Shown piece after piece: positions 1 through 25,057 of a DNA stretch of 64,000 bases. A program made the translations under genes and the position numbers. Position 1 is the first letter of the stretch. Every line of letters begins with the position of its first letter. The notes under the pieces are model-generated. The model was not told where the DNA came from. It ran no database searches and worked only from the letters and a program-made list of their open reading frames with translations. Source of the DNA: Tetradesmus obliquus (lineage: Eukaryota; Chlorophyta; Chlorophyceae; Sphaeropleales; Scenedesmaceae). The stretch spans positions 7,214,501 through 7,278,500 of the forward strand of contig CP126191.1 in NCBI GenBank assembly GCA_030272155.1. Direction: 5' to 3'.

Positions 1-1514
1 CAGCTCTCAAGAGTGCAATTGGAATGACTAAAAAGATATGACGAGGCTACGGCTATACAGAGGTAAGTTCAAAGCTAGCTTAAATACTCAGCTGAACACG
101 GGCATGCTAGGGTTTGAATATACCACGACCGGTCAGCAACGTGTCAGACGCTGAGAAGGGATGGTGCGCTTCACCACTGCCCTTAGATCCTTCATATGTT
201 CAATTTTTTGTACCTTCAAAGTCACGGGCTGCATCAATCGTAGCAGTCCGATGACTGACAGCTGGCTACATCCTGCTCAGCAGTGCTGGCAGGTCACGAT
301 CACCAGATGGTCTGGCTCACTCCGATAATAATCTCAGGATGATCCTGGAGGCGATAGTCCTGCAGCCTCAGTTATAAGAGTGACAAGTTCAGTGATGCAT
401 ACCAAGATCGCCAGCAACGCAACTCTGTGACGCACGCTGCATTCTTACAGTCGTGCCATTGCTAGGGCCATTGGCTCACCCACTGCACTGTAATGAAGAA
501 AGTTGCCGATTGCATTCATGACAAGCATAAGCATAACGCAACATCATGCATACTTACATAGCTAGACGGCTCCTCAGGCCATCATGGCTGCTTCAGCTTC
601 AGACTCTAGTGCTGCTGCTCCTTCTACTTGTTCTAGTATTACCTGCAAAACAAAACCTGGTCAGTGCTTTTTTTTTTACCAGGGGGGACGGAATCCTACT
701 GGCTCGCTACCACAGCACAATTGGGCAAGCCCAACTGCCGGGAGCGGGAGGCAATGCCTCACCAGCAGAACACGTCACAACACCCTATACCGGAGGTGCC
801 CAGCGCCCGGACCAAAAAATAAGGTCAGTGCTGTTCCCAGTAGCCACGATGCCTGGGGGGAACGAGCACTGCTGCAGCACACACGACCAGGTGGCCCTGC
901 AAGATCCCTAGTCCTGTGCACAAACAATGAATTGCACCCACAGCTTCTGGATACTTTGATATATTGCCAGGCCAGATCTTAATGGCTCTCAATCCCAACC
1001 AGCTGGCTGATAACAACAGCACAGTGCAGCCATCCAGGATGTTGCTTGGTGCCGTCCTTGCAGGGACACTGTCCGACAGATGGCATTGTTGCTTACAGTG
1101 TGCAGACTTCCAAAGCCTGTGATTCACAGGCCATGCTGCCATGTACCTGATTTGCCATTCGAGTACCGCATGGCACTGGAGAACTCAACAACTGGCATTG
1201 CTCCAACAACAGCACAGCTGCGCCGAGTGCCACTTCACACCAACAATACATGGCTGTCTGCGGCTGCAGCAACGAATGCAAGCAGCGCAGTCCCCATGAC
1301 ACAAACCTCACAGGCATGTGCACAACAAGCTGGCCAGCTTGCAGACCACCCACCCATGCTCTGATCAGAAAGTGCTGCCTTGCTATAGCCTGGCTGTAGG
1401 TCAGCTGTTGCTGCCCCACCTGCAGGTGACCGACAGAGCTATGCCAGCACACCATGCCTCTGCGGAAAAGCACTCTGCAGCAGCCGCAACCCCAACAATC
1501 CTGCTGCTGCCAGC
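1..1514. other. Unassigned stretch left of TIM21
   Basis: No gene could be assigned with confidence. The only hint is a plus-strand ORF starting at ATG 546. Its first 38 residues are a basic start followed by a long Leu/Val run, like a signal peptide or membrane anchor, and a possible donor (GTCAGT) follows at about 660. No downstream exon could be joined to it convincingly. The right end should hold the 3' UTR of the minus-strand TIM21 gene, whose stop is at 1515-1517. Confidence 0.4.
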
Positions 1515-2293
1515 CTACTTGGGTGCAACAATGTTGAGCCGCTGCGGTGGTGAGGAGCCGCTCTTCACGTCCACGATGAGGTACAGGTAGTCCCAGCTGC
1601 CGCTGGCGTCCTTGTGCATGTCAGCATTGACAATGGCCACGCCGCCAGGCCCACGCATGTTGAATTGGAGCTGCACAGTTGAACAGCATGGTACGTTTGA
1701 AGGTCAGAACACAGCGTTGCGTGGTTGCCAGCAGCGTGTGTATCAAGCATGCAACATGGTGCAATAACACCCACCTAGCCTGTGTCACAAGCACAGTGTT
1801 GGTAGATGATGAAGTAGTGGTGTGACATGTGGCTACTTGCACTGCCTTGCTGTGTGTCCAGGCTGCTACTTCTGGTGCATGTCTGTCAACATTGTCTGGA
1901 CATCTCCCAGAGACTGTACAGGCCGACTTACTATCCCTGCAGCACACTACATGCCATGGCAGAAGCAGCTGCTGCTGCTGGTGTGCTCACCCTGCAGTGC
2001 TCAACGCCGTTGGCATCCTTGTAGATCTGGTGTGGGATCTGCTGCCGCTGCACTCTGCTGGGTGACTCCTGGCCGTAACCTGGCAGCACAGCCACACACA
2101 GTAACGCGGCGTGTCAGCGCACAATGAAGATGCGAGCCACCTGCCGGCATCCCTTGCTGAGCATGACAGCACACATTCTACAGTCCCAGCATAGTCACAC
2201 CGCATCAGCCAAGCAGCAGCTGCAGCTGCTTGCATACCACCCATCCATCCTACCTATCAGCTACATGCTGCATCCCGCTGGTGCTGCTGCTTC

Positions 2294-2332
<39 letters not shown>

Positions 2333-3714
2333 GGCTCACCCACGATGTCGTTGCCCAGGCGCACAGTGATGCGCGGGTCCAGCTTCAGCCGCTGCAGCGT
2401 GGCATTGAAGCAGGTCTGGTAGGTGGGCTCCAGGATGAAGTTGGTCAGGAAGTTGTAGATGAAGAACGCAAGCACCTGCGCAGCAATTGACAGCAGCGGG
2501 ATGAGAGCCGACACTGCATGCCATGGTGGTGTTGTTCCTGTGTGATGCTGCTTGCTGCCATTGACCTGGCGCGACGTCCACGCGCAGCTTATGAAGAGTG
2601 ACACAGCGACAATGTGTTGCTCGCGGCCTGCTGCTGCTGCGGCGGCGGCCTGCTGCGTGCTGCCTGCTGCTTGCTGCAGGCCGCGCACCGCGAATGCCCC
2701 CAGGATGATGACCATGTAGGAGGTGCCCTCCACAATGGTCACCGGCTTCTGCGGGATCTTGTCTGTGATGGCGTGGATCTTCTCCTCAGTGAGCTCCAGG
2801 CTGTCAAACGCCTGCAGGGGGGGGCAGCAGCAGCCAGCCAGCACAGTGCACGCTGCTCACTCCGCACAGTGTGACACTGCTTGATTGAAGTTGCAGGCCT
2901 GATGACAAAGGCCATTCACTCTTGTGACATTTAGAACTACTGTTGTGTAAATTGGCATGCTGTCAAGCTTGGCCTGCTGCAGTCCACGCTTCACGGTCTG
3001 GCAACACAAGCTTCCCCCCAACTGTCATACAGACTTCTGTGTGAAGTTGGCATCCCTGCAAGCTGCGTATGTGACCTGCAGCGAACCTACTGACTACGCT
3101 GCCACAATGCACTGCAGCTGGCATCCATTGCTCTTGTTACTGTTTGCGGGCTGTGTTGTAGGCCATCAATGACAACCCTCAAAAATGATCAATGCTTAAG
3201 AACGCCCCACCTCACGGAAGACTCACCTCCTTGCCTTGCTGCTGCTGTGGTTGCTGCTGCGGTTGCTTGCTGCTACCTTCCTGCTGCGATGACGAGCTGC
3301 TGCTAAGGAACCTTGCTGCTGTACCCAGTTGAATGGGCAGCTGCAGCAGGATGGCAGGGCAGGTGGGTGTCAGATGCATGTGGGCTGTTCCGGACACTCC
3401 TGGGGAGAGTACAACTGAACTGATCCGCTCAGGCGTACTCACCATGACGTTGAAGCTGCTTGCTGGCTGCAATGCAGCAGCCGCTGCAGCACTGCAGGCA
3501 ACATGCCTTGCCAGCAGCTGCTGTGCTGCTGCTGCTTGTGCTGCAGCAGAAGACACAGCACCAGAGGGTCAAACAGAGCCATCGTTGCTGTACAAAGACA
3601 TAGTTGTAAGTGCGGTTGCACTTTACCTGCTGCTAAGCCGCATTGGCGAGCCTGGCAGCCCCCTAGGAACAGTCGAGTCACCAGGGCTGTGGATGAACGT
3701 GCCTGGCGCAGCAT
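1515..3714 (-). CDS. TIM21: TIM21, inner-membrane subunit of the mitochondrial TIM23 translocase
   Basis: Tim21 sits in the inner mitochondrial membrane and links the TOM and TIM23 import channels. The model has six exons: 3714-3627, 3399-3227, 2811-2689, 2475-2340, 2079-1991 and 1670-1515. They sum to 765 nt (254 aa) with all phases matching. The N-terminus is rich in Arg/Ser/Leu with no acidic residues early, like a presequence, and is followed by a Ser/Gln-rich linker. One membrane span lies at about 100-122. The Tim21 core follows: a DPRITVRLG strand, a GYGxES turn, an IPHQIYKDANG segment and the family's FNMRGPGG...WDYLYLIVD end. The start is the first ATG of the presequence frame. The donor of exon 3 removes a run of CAG-rich DNA that reads open in the intron. 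The gene is upstream of nothing else on its strand; the CHD gene lies behind it. Confidence 0.88.
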
Positions 3715-4504
3715 AGCCGCTGGCTGCCTGATCAGCAATGATCAAGTTTAAAAGGTTGTGTAAAAGCTTCAGGAGTTCAAAGCAGCACACGTAGTTGCAG
3801 CAGGCTAACAGTACACGTTCGCAACCAGGGCGAGTGACTCCCCTATCTTCAACAAGCGTCAGCAGCACAGTTCTGGCCAATGCAGTTATTGCTGGATGGC
3901 AGACGTGTCGGTATTGTTCAAAAGTGGGCGATCGCTGCTGAACCGGGCATTGTTACTTGGGTACTGCCAGGTGGTTCATCAACAACACCTCGACAGACAT
4001 TCTGGGCTAGGTGCACCTTGTCACAGGGCGACACTGTGAACACGTCAATGTGTCTGAGTTGTGAAGCGTCAACTAGTGCTTCTGTGTGTCACCGCAGTTG
4101 AGGCACTCTGCATGTTGTGCACTGACAGTTGAAGTACAGCCACCATGATGTCCGCAGAACGTCACTCTCATGTCCTCACACAGCACGGTCCATTCAGCAG
4201 GTCAACAAACTGGTTACACCACCAAATGCCGGGATAGGCATACAAAACCGAGAGCGCAACTGGGGTTCCTGCACATCCCCGCACGGCCATACTGCTTGAG
4301 ATGTGGCTGCAGGAGTGCACACGTAACCAAGGCACCATGCCGTGACCCTACTGCGACCAATAAGAATTATGAGTTGCAGTAAGACATTGCATACAAACCT
4401 TCAACACGCTAAGCACCCACAACCCAATAAGCTTCAGGCTGGGGTCTGCTTCTGCAACAGCAGCCTTGAGCGCAGCCCATGCCCGCTTCTGTACGCCCCG
4501 CAGG
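3715..4504. other. Intergenic: TIM21 promoter side and CHD 3' UTR
   Basis: These 790 bases separate the TIM21 start (3714) from the CHD stop (4505), both on the minus strand. ORFs here are short and unconvincing. A minus-strand TGTAA, the usual green-algal poly(A) signal, reads as ttaca at about 4213-4217, roughly 290 nt after the CHD stop. It is only a candidate. Confidence 0.5.
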
Positions 4505-16904
<12,400 letters not shown>

Positions 16905-17520
16905 TCAGAATGCTGTGCAGTCCATTTACGATTTGTATGCTCAGGTGCAATCAATGGCACACGAGCGTGATCTAGCTTCGATTATCGGTCAGCTCGTAAA
17001 GTTCAAGTGACCGATTGCGGCCCTTTCAACGCCTTTTGAATACGCGATTTGTCACTCCCGTTTTGAAAACAACAGAGGCGGTCTTGACTTTCCACCCCGT
17101 GATTGTCTTTCTCAAGAAAATCAGCGTGAATCATTTTTTATTTTTGTCTGAGTGGAGTGGACAGGCCAGCACCAACTGCACACTCTTGTCAGAATTCGAT
17201 GACAGACAGCCATGTTTTGAAAAGTTGATTGCACGAGCTTGCACTGATGGGAACGGCATGCCAAATAATATCATCCTCGTGACAAAAGCTGCTACCCCAA
17301 CCCCAAGGTGACCAGCAGGGCAGCCAGCTGCTGTGGTGTACACTTCATGATCAAGCAGCCGTGGCATGCCTGTGGCATGCCTGTGGCACAACCTGAGGTT
17401 CAAATCAAGTGATGGTCCCTGCAAATCGTCATTATGACTTGAAGGAGGACAACATGACACCCACAGCCGACCCATTCACACTTGAATTGATCATAATCAA
17501 CTCCAGAGCTGCACGGGTGA
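16905..17520. other. Intergenic: CHD promoter region, downstream of AUH
   Basis: This stretch lies between the AUH stop (17521) and the CHD start (16904), both minus strand. It is markedly more AT-rich than the genes around it. Open frames on the plus strand here (16741-17010, 17015-17311) have no recognisable content. It should carry the CHD promoter and 5' UTR; no specific element was identified. Confidence 0.5.
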
Positions 17521-18807
17521 CTACTCTCCAATGTAGCTAGGCGTGCGCTTTTCCGCAAACGCCTTCAGCCCTTCAAGCCTGTCGCGCGTGGGGATGAGCT
17601 GCGCGTAGAGGTACTCCTCCAGCTTGAGCCCAGTGGCCAGGTCCACCTCCACGCCCTGGTTGATGGCGGCCTTGGCGGCACGCAGTGACAGCGGCGCACT
17701 CTGCACAGCCACATCGCACAAGTGCAGATCAAATGAACAGCCCGCAAGCGACTGGCCTGATCGATCGCCTGGTGCTGATATGCGTCAGGGTGCCAGATGA
17801 GGCACATTAGAGTGTGAGGTGTGATGTATACATAAGCATACGTGATGTACAAGCTGCAGCGCAAAGACAACGCGTACGGCTGCTGGAGACCAGCAACTTG
17901 CACGGCTGCTCACAGTGGTAGTCGTTGCTGCTACTCAGCTGCCTCAGCTGCAGTCCAAAGCATGACTGTGACTGCCCCACCTATCACGGACACAGGCTGC
18001 TGCCTGACTATCCCATGCATTTACTGCCGGCGTGCCCACACACAACAGCTACTGGCACCTCTTTGCGCATCTGCAGCAGCTGTGCAGCTGCCCACCTGAG
18101 CGATGTCTCGCGCCAGCTCCAGCGCGCGCTCCATGGCCTTGCCCTCCTCCACGCAGTGGTCCACCAGGCCCAGCTGCAGCGCCTCGCTGCCGCACACACG
18201 CCGGGCACTGAAGATCAGCTCCTGCACACCACACAGCACAGTGGCAGTTGATGTAATTGGCCTCGCTGAAGTGTGTTCAGCAGGCAGCTGCGAGCCAGCA
18301 GTCTAGCTACAAGCCCAGGCTATATGCGCACGGGTCACAGTTCAAAAGAGCTCTTGGGGGAAATGGCACCAACAACAGCACTGCCGACATCACTAGCAGC
18401 CCATCATGCAACAGTCGGCTGTTGTTGCACTTGACGCCCTCGAACTGCAAATCGGCTGCTTGAACAACAGAACCACGGTTCAGCACAGGCATTGCCCTTG
18501 TGCACCCAAGCCCCTTATCAGCCACGTGCGTTCACCTTGGCCCTGGACAGCCCCACCAGGCGTGGCAGGCGCTGCGTGCCGCCGGCCCCCGGCATGATGC
18601 CCAGGCGCGCCTCAGGGAAGGCCAGCTGCGCGCGCGTGTCAGCCACGCGCAGGTCACACGCCAGCGCCAGCTCAGCGCCGCCGCCAAAGGCGAAGCCCTC
18701 CAGCACCGCCACCGTGGGCATGGGCAGCCCAGCCAGCTCAGCGAAGCTGCGGCGCAGCCCGCTCACAAACTCTGCCGTCTCAGCCTGCGTCATGGTGGCG
18801 CGCTCCT

Positions 18808-18855
<48 letters not shown>

Positions 18856-19708
18856 ACCCGTGCAGCACCACCACCATAAGCAGCAGCCATTGAACTAGGC
18901 ACGGCAGCTGCAAGTAGCTGTCATCCACTAGCAGTACGCTACACGAGTACCAGCATCACAAACAGTGCGTGTATGAATTTACGCAAGCATACATCACGAG
19001 GCAGCCAGCAAGCCCGCGCTTGTGCCAGCAGCACTGCAGCACTGCGCACTGCTGGCCTCTGCTGCCAGTGCCTGCCGGGCGCACCTTGAGGTCTGCGCCT
19101 GCTGAGAAGGTGCCTGGGCAGCTGCTGCGCAGCACCACCACGCGCGTGGTGCGCTCCTGGCGCAGCGTGTTGATGGCCTCCTGCAGCTCACGCAGCAGCT
19201 GCCGCCCGATGGCATTCTTGGCGGCGCTGCGCGTGAGGCTGACCACGCTGATGCCCTCATTGGGGGAGGACAGCGGCTCGACCTGCACCTGCAGCAGCAG
19301 CAGCAGCAGTAACAGCGGCAATCACAGAGGCACCAGCAGCTGTTGCCAGCCGCTCTCCCACGATTCTACACAACCTTGGCCACTGCATGGCAATGTGGCT
19401 GCTTTGCAGGTCAGCACCAGGATAACAAAACTAACCTCCATGTACACTAGTCACAAACATGCTGCTGCGTGCCATGTCAGAAGTACACCCAACAGTTGTG
19501 CAGCTGCAGCACCCCCGCACTGGCTGGCTGCAGTGGCTGCCGCAGATGTGCTTCCCCTCTCACTCACTTGCAGCTCAGCGGTAGACAGTTGCCGCTGGAC
19601 AGTCCAAAGAGCACCCTGTTTGGCTGTCAAGCACCGCTGCAAAGGAATTGCTGCATGTGCTAGCTGCAAGAGGGGTGTGCCCGCATACAGAGCTGCTGCT
19701 TGCAGCAT
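17521..19708 (-). CDS. Enoyl-CoA hydratase family protein, AUH/methylglutaconyl-CoA hydratase type, mitochondrial
   Basis: The crotonase-fold enzyme adds water to enoyl-CoA esters. The AUH branch acts on 3-methylglutaconyl-CoA in leucine breakdown in mitochondria. The model has five exons: 19708-19568, 19288-19085, 18805-18536, 18221-18096 and 17700-17521. They give 921 nt (306 aa), in phase. Residues 1-47 look like a mitochondrial presequence. Then come the CoA-site SAGADLK (109-115), the oxyanion loop FGGGAEL (155-161), Glu160 and Glu180 (FPEARLG), 20 residues apart like the catalytic pair Glu144/Glu164 of rat enoyl-CoA hydratase, and the [14 protein letters not shown] signature. The C-terminal helices follow. 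The length is normal for AUH after presequence removal. The substrate is inferred from family likeness, not shown. It is divergent from the coiled-coil/RING gene. Confidence 0.87.
18809..18853. repeat. (CAG)15 microsatellite at an intron 3' end
   Basis: Fifteen perfect CAG units on the plus strand lie directly beside the acceptor of AUH exon 18805-18536. In sense they read CTG up to the CTGCAG acceptor. Confidence 0.95.
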
Positions 19709-20521
19709 TGCTTGACGAGTTGTGTTGGGCTGATCCTACGAAGAGATAGTGGTGCTCGCAGCCTATGTGCGCAGAGGCTTGAAATTGGCAGGGCCTTTGC
19801 GTTTTAAGAAGGCATAAGCAAGTGGCAATATCTGCGACAGGGCACAGAAACAGGTTACACAACAGTCAGCCAGCAGCAATGGCAGCAGCAGCAGCAGGAG
19901 CAGGAGCAGGAGCAGGAGCAGCATTGCACCGACCATCTCACATGACAGCAATATGACATCAGGTGAATCCTGGTGCAAAAGAACATCGAGTGCACTATGA
20001 GACATGCTGGCTGTTTGCACGCCCAGGACGTTTCAGCCTCCCAGTTCTGGTACTCAACTACTCCAACTAGCATGACCACAATGCCTGCGATATAGCGAAG
20101 CGTCCCGGGCGGATCCACGGCCAGCAGATTACGCATTAGTGGTTACTACGAGACACAGAGCATCCAGTCCGCGCAGATCAGACTTCAGTAGCAGTTGTTC
20201 CACGACACGTCAGGTGACTATGCAGGGGCCTCGGCCAAAGTATTGCTGTGTTCATATGGATGACTGCTAAGGCTATCAACTGCTTAGCAACAAACAACGC
20301 GTTTGCTTGTAGCTTGCGTGGTCCAGTGCGTGGTTTGCGATGTGGTGTCTTGGGGTTTGAAAATGAGGACAGCTGCGTCTTGTTCAAGCTTTCGATACAC
20401 AAATTAGCTGCACGCGTCTATTTGCATTTCCGTGTGGTAGTTCAGCGGCAGAGGAGCGGCGGAGTGTACCCTGACTCCGGTCAGCAGATGTTCAGTCTGT
20501 GCATCAGGGCTGTGACAAGGG
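19709..20521. promoter_or_regulatory. Divergent intergenic region between AUH and the coiled-coil/RING gene
   Basis: The two genes are transcribed away from each other from starts at 19708 (minus) and 20522 (plus), so both promoters lie in these 813 bases. Part of it (19880-19920) is a short GCAGGA/GCAGCA run. A plus ORF at 20248-20589 overlaps the RING gene start in another frame and is not believed. No defined promoter element was recognised. Confidence 0.55.
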
Positions 20522-23500
20522 ATGGCGTACTCTACAGCGCAGTTGCAGGCCAAAGTATCCACCTTAACCAGAGATCTGGATTCTACTAAATCACAGCTGG
20601 CAGCGGTACAGGTAATGCTTTGCTTGCTGCACCGTCGCCCCAACTCCAGTGAAAAGATGTTGCAAGCAGTATGACAGTATGTGCACAGCCCTGTTGTAAC
20701 ACCTGTGTGTTGTTGCAGAGGAACTACACTACTGTCAGCAAGCTGTTACATCAGCGCCTGCAGCTGCTGGAGGAGGCTTCACAACAACTAGTGGCCGAGC
20801 GCTCTCATGTGGCGGAGTGCCAGAGCCAGCTGGAAGTCACCATCACCCGTGCAGAAAAAGCAGAGCAGCAATTGCAGCATGGAGTGCATCTGCCAGACCA
20901 GCTGCAGCAGCTGCAACAGCAAGTTGATAAACTCAGGGGTGCCAGGGAGGAAGAGTACCAGCAGCGCGTGGCCTTGCAGGAGCAGCTTGGCAGGTACTGC
21001 CACCGCTTGGCAGCACCATATCAGACCACCTGGCTTGCTGTACTCAGCTGGTGTGACTTTGTGCATGCACTTGCTGCAACATCGAGCAGGCTGTAGTTTA
21101 TGCTAGTTGCTTGGCCTGACATGCTGCCATTGCACCTGGCGTGGCGTGTGTTGCTCCTGTAGCCTGAAGCAGGAGCTGTATGCAGCTGCCAACAACAAGA
21201 AGGAGCTGGCAGACCAGCTGCAGGAGCAGTGCAGCCTGAATCATACAGCCAACAGCACCATCACCAAACTGCGGCAGCAGCTTGATGAGCAGAGCATGTA
21301 AGCACTCGGCTCCGTCAGCAAGCAGCCCCAAACAGCTCAGGCTGGACTCAGCTGCTGCTTACGCTCTGAATGTTATCAATCACCATACAATATTGTGTGC
21401 CAGCTGTGCTACATTGAACACCTGCTCTGACACTGCCATTGGTGCTTGCTGCAGGGAGGGCCGAGCAGCCACCAGCCAGCTGCATGCACTGCGTGATGTG
21501 CTGGCGCGCAGTAGCGCTCAGCAGCAGGACATGGAGAAGCAGCTCTCAGCACTCAAAGCACGCGCCAAGGCAGCAGAAGAAGAAGCAGAGGCCAGTCAGG
21601 CCCGTTGCAAACAGCTGCAGCAAGAGCTCACCAATGCCAAGGGTGGCCAGGCCAACAACGCGCTCAGGCTGCTAGATCTGCAGACCAGCCAGCAGCTGCT
21701 GGATGAGAAGCTCACCAGGACCAGCAGTGCACTGGCGCAGGAGCAGGCAGCAAGGGCAGAGGCAGACAAGCAGGTGGGCTGCCACACCTGAGCAGCTCTG
21801 CTGCGTTGGGTGGCTTGCTTAGCAACATGCTGTTGGCAGCAGGCGCGGAGCACAGCGCTGCCAAGCAACTGGCACAGTGAGACGGCGTGCCGCATGCTTT
21901 GCTTCAAGCAGCGCCTTACCAACATGACCGCTAGGCTGCAAGCCCTCTTGACGTTCATTAGCATGTCTCATCCCAACTTTTGTACTGGATACACCTGCAG
22001 GTTCTGGCCCTAAGAACAGACTTGGTCAACATGCTGCACAGAGCAGAGGCAGCAGAAGCAGCAGCCACTGCAGCTGCAGTGTCCGCTAGCCAGGCAGAGC
22101 ACAGAGCAAGTGAGGCACGAGCGGCGCAGCTTGCTGCTGAAGAGGCGCACAAGACAGCAGACGCAGCAACCAAGCTCATCACGCAGCGGCTCACAGGTGA
22201 GCCCGGCTGCAAGCTCAGAATGTGGTGCTTGGTGGACGTGCTGTGCACCACTGTTTGTCGAACACCACCACTATGCTTGGAAACACCCGGTAGTGTCACT
22301 GCAGTACTCCCCAGCATTAGGTTGCAGTAGTGGCACAGCCACATGTAGTAAAGCAACCACCAGCTGCTGCTTACAAACTGTGCATCATCTGCTGTGCTGC
22401 AACAGAGGCGCAACAGCAGGCAGCCGAAGAGAGAGCCATTGCTGAGGCGACGCAGCACGAGCTGCAGCAGCAGCTAGCAGACAAGGATACGGCCTTGCAG
22501 CAGCAGCGCCAGCACGAGCAGAGTTGGCGCTTCAGGCAGCTGGAAGCCAGCACACGTGCCCTCGCCACCCTGGAGCACTTGCAGGGAAGGGTGGACGCTC
22601 TGGATGCTGCTGCCACCTCCTATGCAACAGCAGTGCAGCAACAGCATGACAGCCAGCACAGCGAGCTAGAGGGGCAGATGTCCAGGCTGACTGCGTGGGA
22701 GGCAACAGCAGAAGAGCTCTCTGGGATGGGCAGCCGCATCAACACAGCTCTTGTACACATGGCACAGCAGTGGGTGGCCAAGCAGCAGAAATTGCGGTCG
22801 AGTGACAAGGGCATGCAGGTAAGCAGCCTGTGCACTGTGGCTGCTGAGACCATGCCTTTCCTGCCAACGCCATGCCATGCAGCACCTGAGAACCAACTAG
22901 GCATTGGCATAGTAAGCACGTGTGCTTAACAGGAAGCGTTCTCAACCGCTGGCTGGAACTGGGCCTTGCACTGCAGATGTTGCAGACGCAAGTGGCGCAG
23001 CTAGAGCAGCAGCTCTCTATGGCTGTCGTCATGGAGCGCAAGCTGCAGAGTGAGCTGGCAGATGTGCAGGCTGCGCGGGAGAAAGACCAGGCAGAAGCAG
23101 CCCATGAGGTAAGCTTCTACTGGCTGTACATATACATGGCATAAGTGGCTTACTTGCAAGGTATATGCCAGTGAGTTGGTCCCTACTTTAGCATTTTTGC
23201 GGTGTGAATGAGGAGCACGTGCGCCTTAGAGCACAACCGTTTCAGGGATTCGGTCCGATGTCCGATACAGCAACTGCCGTGCGGATTCACACTCGTGTGC
23301 CCTGCATTTAGTGGATGCGGTATGGTGAACAGGCAGTACACATGTTGTCTGTCTGCTGAATATAACTGTGTTGCGCATTTTATCTTGCAGGTGCAACAGT
23401 CTGCAGCTGCTGTTGCAGCAGCTGAGGCAGCAGCCAGTGCTGCACAGAGCGCAGCCGCGCAGCAGCAGGCTGAATTTGCGCAGCTGGAAACCAGGGTAGC

Positions 23501-24290
23501 AGCTGCTGAGTCAGAGAGCACCAGCCTCAGGCTTCAGCTAGCAGCCAAAGCTGGCGAGGTGGCAAGCATGAGTGGCAATGTGAAAAGCGCATCACGCAAG
23601 TTGCAGCGGCTAGCAGCAGCTGCCAGCGACATGGTGGGCATGCTGGAGCGCATGGGTGGCCTGCAGCCGCATGATGTTGCAGCGCTGCTGGCACAGCTGG
23701 TCATGGTGATGGGGGGCAGCCGGCCGTCCACTGCATGCACGCCATCACGGCCTGGCACGCCAGCAGCTGGCACAGCAACTGGCAGCAGCACGGCCAGCAG
23801 TGACGCAAGCAGTGGAGTGCAGCTGGTGGCTGACAGCAGCGGCAGCAAGCAGCTGCTGGACAATATGGGGTGTCTGCAGCAGCAGATGCAGGTCCTAGTG
23901 GCAGCAACGCAGCAGCTGGCACAAGGTTCGGAGTACCACAAGCTGCTGGAGAGCTGGAAGGAGGTGTCCAGTGTTGCAGACAAGCTGCTGCATGTTGAAG
24001 AGTCCCTGGCCAGCAACTACACATGCCTGGTGTGCATGAAGGTGTTTGACCATCCTGTGTCAGCTGTACCATGCGGCCACAACTACTGCAGGGGCTGCTA
24101 TGTTGGGACCTTGGGAAGCAAGTGCAGGGAGTGCTCTGGCACTCAGGCAGGCAGCTGCATACCTGCACCTGCTCTGGAGCAGCTGTGCGCAAAGTTTGAG
24201 TACAGGTTGCTGACTTTGCAGGGGTTGCAGGGGCTTGTACAGAGGCAGACACATGGAGTTCACGCAACAACTGAGCGCGTCAAGGCATGA
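20522..24290 (+). CDS. Long coiled-coil protein with C-terminal RING finger (putative E3 ubiquitin ligase)
   Basis: The model has eight exons: 20522-20611, 20719-20993, 21163-21297, 21455-21773, 22001-22196, 22406-22818, 22977-23108 and 23391-24290. They give 2460 nt (819 aa) with all phases kept. Residues 1 to about 640 are nearly continuous Gln/Ala/Glu/Leu-rich heptads, so a coiled coil is expected. A Ser/Thr/Pro linker follows. At 732-768 is a C3HC4 RING: Cys732, 735, 748, His750, Cys753, 756, 765, 768, with PCGHNYCRGC in the middle. RING proteins bind E2 enzymes and pass on ubiquitin. The layout (coiled coil then terminal RING) resembles BRE1/RNF20 or TRIM-like ligases, but the RING is not close enough to assign either. 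The start is the ATG that opens the first heptads. A role in chromatin or cilia cannot be told from sequence. Confidence 0.82.
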
Positions 24291-24434
24291 CACAGTACGT
24301 ACATAACTTGTGCATGGTGCCTTCCTGCGCTTATGGTGCCATCTGGTGTGCATTTGTGATGTATTTGGAACTCGGGTGGCGGTCGTTGTGCAGAATGGCC
24401 TTGGAGTAACAGAGCACCCACTACTAGTAGTACG

Positions 24435-24439
24435 TGTAA
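24435..24439 (+). terminator. Candidate TGTAA polyadenylation signal
   Basis: TGTAA is the usual poly(A) signal in chlorophyte nuclear genes. This one lies 145 nt after the stop of the coiled-coil/RING gene, in a plausible 3' UTR position. Confidence 0.4.
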
Positions 24440-25020
24440 AGGTTTCTTGAGATGCTTGATTGGGAATTGTGACTGGTCAAGTAGCTCCAGGCTGTAAGCT
24501 CGTCAAAAACCAGATGCAGCTGCCACCTGCTGCCTGCAAGTTGTGGCCACCCCGCGCAAATGCACTGAATGCATGTAGAGCCGGCATCATAAACTCAAGC
24601 TATGGACAGTCGTAAGTACACAGCACAACAAGCACCTTTGATTAAAAACCGCCCAACTCAGTTTAACCACTCTGCACCAGAGTCACCTGATCCTAACAAC
24701 TGACAGGACTGACAGAGAAGCTGCATAATCAGGGCTCCAAAGTATGTCAGAATGGCTGAATACAGCATCTGCCACCTTATTCGGCGCTCATACGCCTTGC
24801 GAGTACAGCAGCTTGATATAACGCACTGCACAATGTACTGACGTGCCATGCCAAAGTTCAGGAGACGGGTGTACTGTCTGTTAGGTGCTACTGTCGCCCC
24901 ATGGCACATAGTGCCACACATGACCACCTGTGTCGTTGACGCTCCTGGTGCACAGTCCTGATCCTGATCATGTGGCCGTGAGGAAGTTCAAGCACAGCAT
25001 GCGCATTGGACTTGCTGTCC

Positions 25021-25057
25021 GTACCGTGCCGTACCGTGCCGTACCGTGCCGTACCGT
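25021..25057. repeat. Decamer tandem repeat (GTACCGTGCC, 3.7 copies)
   Basis: Three perfect copies of gtaccgtgcc are followed by gtaccgt. The unit carries the palindrome GTAC. It lies in the intergenic space between two convergent genes. Confidence 0.9.

Noticed and set aside
20248-20589. Plus ORF of 113 residues before the RING gene
   Set aside because: It overlaps the real start (20522) in another frame and has no motif.
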